Part shown: piece by piece, positions 24,865 to 30,069 of the stretch
Position numbering within the stretch: the stretch's first letter is position 1
Layout of the letters: each line of letters begins with the position of its first letter
From: a virus
DNA length: 36,952 bases
Virus record (IMG/VR): IMGVR_UViG_3300006927_000024
Span: 1-36,952 of that record
Strand: one strand, 5' to 3'
Translations under genes and position numbers: made by a program
The notes under the pieces: generated by a model
The model's database searches: none
Told to the model about the DNA's origin: nothing
Seen by the model: the letters and a program-made list of their open reading frames with translations, nothing else

Positions 24865-24905
24865 AGCCCCTAGCGGTAGCTAGCTACCGCTAGGGGCTTT
24901 TCTTT
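24865..24905 (+). terminator. Strong intrinsic terminator after the 126-aa gene
   Basis: A 16-bp perfect stem (24865-24880 with 24883-24898, core GCCCCTAGCGGTAGC) with loop TA, followed by TTTTCTTTT. Classic intrinsic terminator for rightward transcription. It cuts the first early gene off as its own short transcript or attenuates entry into the rest of the block. Confidence 0.9.
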
Positions 24906-24917
24906 TGTCTCTAGCTA

Positions 24918-24941
24918 GGAATCAAGCAAGGAATCAAGCAA
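24918..24941 (+). repeat. 12-base tandem duplication in the leader of the zinc-finger gene
   Basis: GGAATCAAGCAA occurs twice without a gap, 19-42 bases before the ATG at 24960. It contains GGAA and is followed by the actual ribosome site GGAAG. Could be a binding site or a recent slip duplication. Confidence 0.7.
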
Positions 24942-24959
24942 GCTAAACAAGGAAGAAAC

Positions 24960-25406
24960 ATGCCTAAAGCAAGTACAAAATTACGAATCCCTAACTGGCT
25001 AGAAGCCAAGGAACCATGCCTACAGTGTGGGATGCCAACTAGGCTGGCTATTCATGATCCGAAGGATCAAAAGCAAGTGCATATATGCTCTGACAATTGC
25101 CAGACAAACTATGCCCTACAGGTAGGGCACATTAGCTACAACCAAGTAAGAGACCATGATAGCCCGATGAAGTTTGAATCAATCGGCAAGCTAAACGAGC
25201 TAAGTGCTGATGAGATCAAGAACAAGTTTAAGTTTAAACACAAACTAACTACGTCTCAAATGAACAGGAACAAACAAGGCGATCCACTAGATCGCATGTT
25301 CAAAGCGATGGGATTGAGGTTACCCAAGAACAAAAGACGCAAGAACATCAGCACTAGGATGCCATTCACATACACAATAGACGAGGTAAAGGAATTGCCT
25401 TGGTAA
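24960..25406 (+). CDS. Early zinc-finger protein (148 aa)
   Basis: ATG preceded by AAGGAAG. Residues about 17-50 form a treble-clef-like zinc site: EPCLQCGMPTRLAIHD with C20-x2-C23, then HICSDNCQTNYAL with C43-x3-C47. The rest is basic and helical (SADEIKNKFKFKHKLTTSQMNR, then LPKNKRRKNISTR), suited to DNA or RNA binding. It is enclosed by two intrinsic terminators (24865-24905 and 25431-25469), so it probably has its own promoter in the 24906-24959 gap. Scattered perfect hairpins continue inside it: 25055-25069 (6 bp, GAA loop), 25112-25129 (8 bp) and 25279-25295 (6 bp). Likely an early regulatory or host-takeover protein; exact target unknown. Confidence 0.65.
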   Translation: MPKASTKLRIPNWLEAKEPCLQCGMPTRLAIHDPKDQKQVHICSDNCQTNYALQVGHISYNQVRDHDSPMKFESIGKLNELSADEIKNKFKFKHKLTTSQMNRNKQGDPLDRMFKAMGLRLPKNKRRKNISTRMPFTYTIDEVKELPW

Positions 25407-25430
25407 GACAAGCAAAATAGAGCTACAATC

Positions 25431-25469
25431 TAGGGCTATGGTAGCTGAGTACCATAGCCCTATTTTTTT
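25431..25469 (+). terminator. Intrinsic terminator after the zinc-finger gene
   Basis: A 13-bp perfect stem, TAGGGCTATGGTA (25431-25443) with TACCATAGCCCTA (25450-25462), loop GCTGAG, followed by seven T. Strong intrinsic terminator on the plus strand. It overlaps an in-frame ATG at 25438, which argues that the next gene starts later, at 25498. Confidence 0.92.
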
Positions 25470-25497
25470 GCCTAATACGGAACAGGAGCATACTCAT

Positions 25498-25770
25498 ATG
25501 ACAATTTCACTGGTGATATCAGCCCATACAGAACAAGACAAGGAACAACTCATGAATTGGATACTGGAAGGTGAATGCAGAGGCACTGTGCCAGACAACC
25601 TAGTGACACAACTAGTGCCCGATAACCTAACTACCAAGGAAGACATAATCAAATGGACAGGTACATATGTACCTGGTCTAGTACCCAAACTGCAGGATAC
25701 AAAAGCCGAAGAGGCAAAGCTGTATCCGCAAGCACCAAAGTATTACTGGCAAGACCCATACCTCACATAA
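25498..25770 (+). CDS. Small hypothetical early protein (90 aa)
   Basis: The frame is open from 25438, but that ATG lies inside the terminator. The ATG at 25498 has AGGAG nine bases upstream and is the better start. The product (MTISLVISAHTEQDKEQLMN, then LTTKEDIIKWTGTYVPGLV) is acidic with no Cys and no motif I recognise. The gene contains an imperfect duplicated phrase (VPDNLVTQLVPDNLTTK) and an 18-bp perfect DNA palindrome at 25658-25675 (CAGGTACATATGTACCTG), besides short stems at 25582-25592 and 25600-25615. Early host-takeover proteins are often small and orphan like this; nothing more can be said. Confidence 0.6.
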   Translation: MTISLVISAHTEQDKEQLMNWILEGECRGTVPDNLVTQLVPDNLTTKEDIIKWTGTYVPGLVPKLQDTKAEEAKLYPQAPKYYWQDPYLT

Positions 25771-25797
25771 CATACTACATGAATATCAAAACTGCAC

Positions 25798-25827
25798 GGA
25801 ATGTCAATGAGAATACATTGACATTCC
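25798..25827 (+). other. 12-bp perfect hairpin in the leader of the phospho-His gene
   Basis: GGAATGTCAATG (25798-25809) pairs with CATTGACATTCC (25816-25827) around AGAATA. No T-run follows on the plus strand, so an attenuator, processing site or operator is more likely than a terminator. The 25771-25899 gap otherwise holds only the ribosome site AAGGAGG for the next gene. Confidence 0.7.
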
Positions 25828-25899
25828 TTAGCAGTCTCGATATATTGGAATCAGTTTCCGCCAACTGGCGTAACAAGCAAGGAGTCCAAGGAGGACAAC

Positions 25900-26238
25900 A
25901 TGGAAATTAAAGGATTAGGAGCAGTGAAAGGTACAGCTAGTGGGATAGCTAAACTACCAAGTGACCCCACATTTAAGGAAGGGGACATACTGGTAGCTGA
26001 GATGACAGTACCAAAGGATGTGCCTATCATGAAACTAGCATCAGCTATAGCTACTGACATTGGATCAATAACATGTCACGCTGCGATAGTAGCTAGGGAA
26101 ATGGGTAAACCATGCATAGTAAGAGCAAGAGTCAACGCACCATCAGGTGCAAAGGTGACTGACTATGCAGGTAAGCTGATGACCATCTCAGTCAAGGGAA
26201 TACAGGAAGCAACAGCTACGATCACGGAGGCTGAATAA
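25900..26238 (+). CDS. Stand-alone PEP-utilising-enzyme phospho-histidine (swivel) domain
   Basis: 112 residues; AAGGAGG five bases before the ATG. The sequence is a complete beta/beta/alpha swivel domain of the PEP synthase / pyruvate phosphate dikinase superfamily (the PEP-utilisers mobile domain). It starts GLGAVKGTASGIAKL, has the strand GDILVAEMTVPKDVPIM, then the catalytic block DIGSITCHAAIVAREMGKPC with His60 as the expected phospho-carrier, and closes GAKVTDYAGKLMTISV. The family normally carries this domain inside a protein of 800 residues or more; here it is alone. In the family it shuttles phosphate between an ATP-grasp site and an acceptor site. The matching ATP-grasp domain is encoded separately at 29099-29890. 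All key residues are intact, so it is probably functional. The acceptor is unknown. Confidence 0.85.
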   Translation: MEIKGLGAVKGTASGIAKLPSDPTFKEGDILVAEMTVPKDVPIMKLASAIATDIGSITCHAAIVAREMGKPCIVRARVNAPSGAKVTDYAGKLMTISVKGIQEATATITEAE

Positions 26239-26918
26239 TGGGTATGGTAGGCGGTATCAACAAAGCGATACAACAACATGCTCGTACTAGCTATGACTGG
26301 AAACACCAACAGATAGCTGACAAGGCATACACCATATTCGGTGCAGTCAATGAGTACCTGTACAAGTTAGCACTGCCTGAAGTCATCATAGGGTTTGATG
26401 ACAGGCTCAAAAAAGCTGGTGAATACTACTTTGAAGGTGACAACATAAGTCTACCTCATCACTTTGACATAAGGACTGATCTCAGTGAGATAGAACTAGC
26501 TATATCTATCATACACAATGCAGTACACGCATTTCAGGATGTGCATAAAGCCAAGGGTAGTTGGTACCACAGTGCCCTGTTCAGAGATGAGATGAAAGGA
26601 TGGGGCATCATCGTTAACAGTAACGGTGACGTTACAGACATAGACTTTAGTACATTTGGTGAAGTGCTAGGAAGGATCGGGTTGTTAGGTATAAGAGATC
26701 AGCTTGTTGACTATGAGATAAGCGAAGCTAATACCTCGGTGCAAGCAGAACAAAAGAAAGCAGAAACTATTAAACAGATTACAACCAAAGTACCTAAGAA
26801 AAACAAGATGAAGAAATGGTCTTGTACATGTAACCCACCAACTAATATCAGATGCTATACCAATGTAACAGCATACTGTACTACATGTAACACGGACTTT
26901 GAACAGATGGAACCGTAA
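26238..26918 (+). CDS. SprT-like protein with C-terminal zinc ribbon but altered active site
   Basis: 226 residues; the ATG overlaps the TAA of the previous gene (TAATG). The pattern IELAISIIHNAVHAFQDVHK, then GSWYHSALFRDEMKGWGI matches the SprT/Spartan zinc-peptidase layout (helix with HExxH, then a third His before an F-x-x-x-M/W helix). Here the motif reads H93-N-A-V-H97: zinc ligands H93, H97 and H111 are kept but the catalytic Glu is Asn. The C-terminus (KKWSCTCNPPTNIRCYTNVT, then AYCTTCNTDFE) is a zinc ribbon with C196, C198, C206, C214 and C217, as in many phage SprT-like proteins. In active relatives the family cuts proteins crosslinked to DNA. This copy may bind DNA or protein without cutting. 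Neighbours suggest it acts with the phosphotransfer cassette, but that is only inference. Confidence 0.72.
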   Translation: MGMVGGINKAIQQHARTSYDWKHQQIADKAYTIFGAVNEYLYKLALPEVIIGFDDRLKKAGEYYFEGDNISLPHHFDIRTDLSEIELAISIIHNAVHAFQDVHKAKGSWYHSALFRDEMKGWGIIVNSNGDVTDIDFSTFGEVLGRIGLLGIRDQLVDYEISEANTSVQAEQKKAETIKQITTKVPKKNKMKKWSCTCNPPTNIRCYTNVTAYCTTCNTDFEQMEP

Positions 26919-26920
26919 CC

Positions 26921-27841
26921 ATGTTTACTACTAACTTAGTACACAAAATGACCAAGATAGATAGTCATGCTAAAGACTTTTCCATGATGTTCTCCTACTT
27001 AGGAGACCCACAAACGTCTAAGATGCTATCTCTTAACTGGATAAATAGTGTAACGGTAAAGCACTCCAATCCAATTACTGTAACAGGTAAGACAAAGACA
27101 GTTGGACATCAACCGATATCCAAGACTACCAAGGTAAAGAAAACAGGAGGTAATCCTTGGGAACTAAAGGGAACTCACTGGAATCTAAAGAAGGCTGCTG
27201 CTAATTACTACATGTTAATACTGTGCAATCTACTGGATGATAAGTATGAACCATTCCTTAACAGACATACTGACATACTAGTAGACCAGTTCTCGAGGTA
27301 TACAGACATGGTTGTGGGTGGAGAACTAAGACATGCTAAGCACACTCAGGGTATGCCTAATAAATTAAAGCAAGCTCTTAAAGACAACACACTACGAGGC
27401 CCAATGGCAGGTAGTAGACATGGAGCATGGGAAGGATGGTACTGGTTTAGGTCTAGGTATGGGGTACTGGCTACACAATGGGCAGTCGATGCATACCGTG
27501 ACGATACAAAATGGGGTAAAGGATATGGTGGTGAAGCGTGGGCTAATATAGCAAACACACTATGTATGTATGAACGTGATGAAATAACACCACACTCCTT
27601 TGTTGATACATGTTGGGGTCTACAACACAACGGTGGTGTTTACTTCAATAAATGGTGGGATACATCAGGTCTCAAACACATACTGGACTTAAACCAAGCA
27701 GGATGGTACTGCCAGCTACTCGACTACACATCGTGGGCAATAAGAGGAGTAATAGAACCTAACATAGAATTAATTAAATCAGCATGTGTATGTACTAGCT
27801 GTGAATTAAAGAGGGTAAAGGAACTAAAAGACAATGGATAA
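26921..27841 (+). CDS. Unknown protein rich in Trp/His/Gly (306 aa), inside the phosphotransfer cassette
   Basis: ATG two bases after the SprT-like stop; weak ribosome site, so coupled translation is likely. The N-terminal 90 residues are basic (VKHSNPITVTGKTKTVGHQP). The core 105-290 has a striking density of Trp, Gly, His and Tyr: DMVVGGELRHAKH, then GSRHGAWEGWYWFRSRYG, then WGKGYGGEAWANIANTLCMY, then PHSFVDTCWGLQHNGGVYFN. It ends in a Cys cluster CVCTSCEL. Such invariant-looking His/Asp/Glu/Trp positions suggest an enzyme or ligand-binding fold, but I do not recognise the family. Because it lies between the two halves of the split phosphotransferase, it is a candidate for the missing acceptor-binding part (speculative). 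Confidence 0.65.
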   Translation: MFTTNLVHKMTKIDSHAKDFSMMFSYLGDPQTSKMLSLNWINSVTVKHSNPITVTGKTKTVGHQPISKTTKVKKTGGNPWELKGTHWNLKKAAANYYMLILCNLLDDKYEPFLNRHTDILVDQFSRYTDMVVGGELRHAKHTQGMPNKLKQALKDNTLRGPMAGSRHGAWEGWYWFRSRYGVLATQWAVDAYRDDTKWGKGYGGEAWANIANTLCMYERDEITPHSFVDTCWGLQHNGGVYFNKWWDTSGLKHILDLNQAGWYCQLLDYTSWAIRGVIEPNIELIKSACVCTSCELKRVKELKDNG

Positions 27842-28742
27842 ACTAGATGCAATGTGGAGAGTCATATTGGGAAAGAACAAAAAGAAACAAAACAAAATAG
27901 ATTGGGATGCATATCTTAATGAAGTAGACACACTCGATGAAGAGATACAAAACCCAACATACTATCTGACAGGTGACATAGTACGCATACCTGGTAATCG
28001 TACAGCAAAGGTAACAAGGCATAGTGGTGACAATGTTGATGTATTCATACAGTCAGAGACCAAACTCGATACCTTTAAGGCAAGTGAAGTTAATCTCGTA
28101 AAGGCAATAGATGGATGGGAATCACATGTAACAAATGGTAGTAAACATCTTAAGGCCAAGTACCAGAAAGGTACACATGGATTAACTAATTCTCTGTTCA
28201 AGAACTGTCAACATGCTATGGATGAGTTCCACTTACTGGATGAATTCAAGATATATCTGTCTGGCAGAAGAGGCAATAAGGTTACACAAGAGCCAACAAT
28301 AGGATGTTACATGGACTCAGGGTGGGTTAAGACTATGTTCTTGGCAACACCTAACTGTCCTACCAACGATGACCTATTAACAAGTCCAAGTCATCCATAT
28401 ATGTATATCCAATGGCCTGATATGAGAGATATACCACTAATGGAGTACAGCCAAGCTGTAGTCTGGTGTATATCAAGACTGTTTGAAGGACACAAATTAG
28501 AAATCGGCTGTCATGGAGGACATGGTCGAACAGGTACATTACTGGCTGGCATACTCGTATACCAAGGGATGAGTGCTAGTGATGCTATCAAGAAGGTACG
28601 TACAGGTCATTGCGAACAGGCAATAGAAACACAACTACAAGAGAAACTTATACAAAGATACTGCGAGGAACTAAGGAAGGAATATAACAATGGAAACTCA
28701 GAAGAAAATACATCTGGACACACTGCTACAGATAGCAACTGA
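27834..28742 (+). CDS. Dual-specificity/tyrosine-phosphatase-like protein with N-terminal SH3/KOW-like domain
   Basis: 302 residues, overlapping the previous gene by 8 bases. Residues about 43-90 (YLTGDIVRIPGNRTAKVTRH, then NVDVFIQSETKLDTFKASEV) form a small beta-barrel of SH3 or KOW type. Residues about 155-290 form a phosphatase domain: the WPD acid loop (W194-P195-D196 in IQWPDMRDIPL) and the P-loop IGCHGGHGRTGTLLAG with nucleophile Cys226 and Arg232 (C-x5-R-T), then the helix typical after it (GILVYQGMSASDAIKKVR). The nucleophile, acid and arginine are all present, so activity is likely. In the family it removes phosphate from Tyr/Ser/Thr, RNA 5' ends or phosphoinositides; the substrate here is unknown. 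The low-complexity tail overlaps the next gene. It sits in a cassette with a phosphotransferase, suggesting paired modification and removal. Confidence 0.78.
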   Translation: MDKLDAMWRVILGKNKKKQNKIDWDAYLNEVDTLDEEIQNPTYYLTGDIVRIPGNRTAKVTRHSGDNVDVFIQSETKLDTFKASEVNLVKAIDGWESHVTNGSKHLKAKYQKGTHGLTNSLFKNCQHAMDEFHLLDEFKIYLSGRRGNKVTQEPTIGCYMDSGWVKTMFLATPNCPTNDDLLTSPSHPYMYIQWPDMRDIPLMEYSQAVVWCISRLFEGHKLEIGCHGGHGRTGTLLAGILVYQGMSASDAIKKVRTGHCEQAIETQLQEKLIQRYCEELRKEYNNGNSEENTSGHTATDSN

Positions 28743-29115
28743 TCATGAAAATACAGTATTTCAGGGAACAGTACAATTCAATACCACTCCACCAAAGGGA
28801 TGGGTTCAACAGCTAATGGACATGGGTATAACAAAGGCTGAGACTACAGTTAACTGTAGTCGCTTGGGAAAAAATCCTGAATGCAACACATCTATATTTG
28901 AATTGCAAAACCACAACCACCATACACCTATATTCAATAATGAATTTGCTATGACTGAATACATTAATCGCATACTGACTGATGTAAATGTTACATGTAA
29001 AAAGATAGATATGCATCTGGAAATAGAGAAACCAAAAGAACTATCCAAACTAACATATGTTTTGAAGCAAGGATACGAATTGCAAGAGGGAAACAACGAT
29101 GACAACGCACAGTAA
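28690..29115 (+). CDS. Hypothetical protein of phosphotransfer cassette (141 aa)
   Basis: Starts inside the 3' end of the phosphatase gene (53-base overlap) with AAGGAA before the ATG, and overlaps the ATP-grasp gene by 17 bases. Alternating short strands and helices (TVFQGTVQFNTTPPKGWVQQ, then LMDMGITKAETTVNCS), then His/Asn-rich FELQNHNHHTPIF and KKIDMHLEIEKPKELSKLTY. Two Cys lie in the middle (VNCSRLGKNPECNTS). No family recognised. The double overlaps argue that it is translated and stoichiometrically tied to its neighbours. Confidence 0.6.
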   Translation: METQKKIHLDTLLQIATDHENTVFQGTVQFNTTPPKGWVQQLMDMGITKAETTVNCSRLGKNPECNTSIFELQNHNHHTPIFNNEFAMTEYINRILTDVNVTCKKIDMHLEIEKPKELSKLTYVLKQGYELQEGNNDDNAQ

Positions 29116-29890
29116 AGATACATATATACACAATAAAAATAACAAATTTGTACACCTAGACCAAGAGATAGGGGGTAAAGCTACTCAGCTACACAATATA
29201 ACCTCTGATCTAGTACCTGAATGGGTAGCTATAACTGCTGACTGTCCTGATGAGGCACTATCTGAGGTAGTGTGTGGGGCATACATTAGTCTAGGATTTC
29301 CTTATGTGCTTCATTACTTAATGGAAGCCAAGTACGCAGTACGATCCTCTGCTCTAGCTGAAGATGGTGAGAGGCAGAGTTATGCAGGGATATTTGAGTC
29401 TAAACTCAACGTCCCTATCACTGGATTAGAACATGCAGTAAGGGAAGTAAGAGACTCTGCTATCTCAGATAGGGTAAGGAAATATGGTGACCACTTTAAA
29501 GATGAGCATGGTAATGAACCATCAAACATAGCAGTAATCATCATGCCTATGGTAGATGCTATGTACAGTGGCACACTCTTCACTAAGGAGCCAGTAGAGG
29601 GCACAGATAGGATGCTACTTGAGTATGAAGAAGGTGTTGGTGGTGTAGTGGATGGTACTGGTGACAGTATTACATTCTTTTTAGAGCATGATAATTTTTA
29701 CGAAACACTAATAGACGATGGTGAATTAAGTCACAGCCACCCACCAGCACCACTACATCCTATATGGGAAGAGGCTAAGAGACTAGAAGAATTATATGGC
29801 AAACCTGTAGACATAGAGTGGGCTATAGATAAGAACAATAAGCCTTGGATACTACAGGTAAGGCCGATAACTACAACGGTGACAGCATGA
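29099..29890 (+). CDS. Stand-alone PEP-synthase-like ATP-grasp (ATP/pyrophosphate-dikinase N-terminal) domain
   Basis: 263 residues with the whole set of PEP synthase N-terminal motifs in order: GGKATQL (26-31, nucleotide-binding Lys27), VPEWVAITAD (39-48), YAVRSSALAEDGERQSYAGIFESKL (79-103, Arg82), GLEHAVREVRDSAISDRVRKYG, AVIIMPMVDAMYSGTLFTKEP (145-165), DIEWAIDKNNKPWILQVRPIT (238-258; the DIEWA and Q-x-RP metal and nucleotide residues are intact). In PEP synthase, pyruvate phosphate dikinase and rifampin phosphotransferase this domain takes phosphate from ATP and passes it to the swivel His. It is shorter than usual (about 330) and ends directly after the RPIT motif. No swivel domain or PEP barrel follows; the swivel is the separate gene at 25900. 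Ribosome site GAGGGA upstream. Likely an active half of a split enzyme. Confidence 0.85.
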   Translation: MTTHSKDTYIHNKNNKFVHLDQEIGGKATQLHNITSDLVPEWVAITADCPDEALSEVVCGAYISLGFPYVLHYLMEAKYAVRSSALAEDGERQSYAGIFESKLNVPITGLEHAVREVRDSAISDRVRKYGDHFKDEHGNEPSNIAVIIMPMVDAMYSGTLFTKEPVEGTDRMLLEYEEGVGGVVDGTGDSITFFLEHDNFYETLIDDGELSHSHPPAPLHPIWEEAKRLEELYGKPVDIEWAIDKNNKPWILQVRPITTTVTA

Positions 29891-30069
29891 TATACAACAT
29901 GGACTTTTCTATTATGTTTGCTTCCGTATATGTTGAAGCTGACTCTGAAGAAGAGGCAGAAAAGAAACTAAATGAAGGGGTTTATCTAGCAATAGAGCCT
30001 AAATCTGGCATCGACCATAACGATGGTGGAGAAATAGAAGTGCATGAGATAGACGAGATGCCAATATGA
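29887..30069 (+). CDS. Small acidic protein (60 aa)
   Basis: The ATG at 29887 overlaps the ATP-grasp stop as ATGA; an upstream in-frame ATG at 29845 is less likely because it lies deeper in the previous gene. The product (MIYNMDFSIMFASVYVEADS, then EEEAEKKLNEGVYLAIEP) is one beta strand, an acidic helix and a beta/acidic tail, a layout common in small phage proteins with a VYVEA-x-x-EEEA motif. It overlaps the next gene by ATGA as well. Function unknown. Confidence 0.6.
   Translation: MIYNMDFSIMFASVYVEADSEEEAEKKLNEGVYLAIEPKSGIDHNDGGEIEVHEIDEMPI

Larger units (their letters stand above)
24099..24898 (+). repeat. Dense array of about 23 non-identical perfect hairpins
   Basis: Inverted repeats by position, with stem length and loop: 24099-24120 (9, TACT); 24132-24148 (7, TTT); 24175-24191 (7, GGA); 24275-24294 (6, 8 nt); 24300-24353 (nested 7+7+8, GAA); 24364-24383 (6, 8 nt); 24388-24406 (8, AAA); 24412-24428 (7, AAA); 24435-24449 (6, AAA); 24457-24471 (6, TAT); 24488-24500 (5, GAA); 24523-24539 (7, GGA); 24538-24555 (6, 6 nt); 24568-24590 (10, GAA); 24603-24638 (8+7 nested, GAA); 24642-24660 (8, AAC); 24679-24695 (7, AAA); 24715-24731 (7, AGA); 24742-24758 (7, AGA); 24772-24791 (8, TACC); 24805-24826 (9, ACTA); 24837-24859 (9, CTCTG); 24865-24898 (16, TA). 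By hand count about 198 base pairs, so half of all bases are in stems. The stem sequences all differ, but the first and last share the 10-mer CCTAGCGGTA. Not a CRISPR and not a copied repeat. Confidence 0.85.

Noticed and set aside
24099-24898. CRISPR array or classical REP/BIME repeats
   Set aside because: The hairpins differ in sequence and spacing; there is no constant repeat or spacer unit and no cas gene.
25438-25497. Upstream start for the 90-aa gene
   Set aside because: The ATG at 25438 lies within the terminator stem, while the ATG at 25498 has a clear AGGAG.
25653-25910. 85-codon frame overlapping the 90-aa gene and the swivel-domain start
   Set aside because: Overlaps two better-supported genes and includes the 12-bp hairpin; no ribosome site.
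29845-29886. Upstream ATG for the 60-aa acidic protein
   Set aside because: It would lie inside the ATP-grasp gene; the ATG at 29887 gives the usual ATGA overlap.
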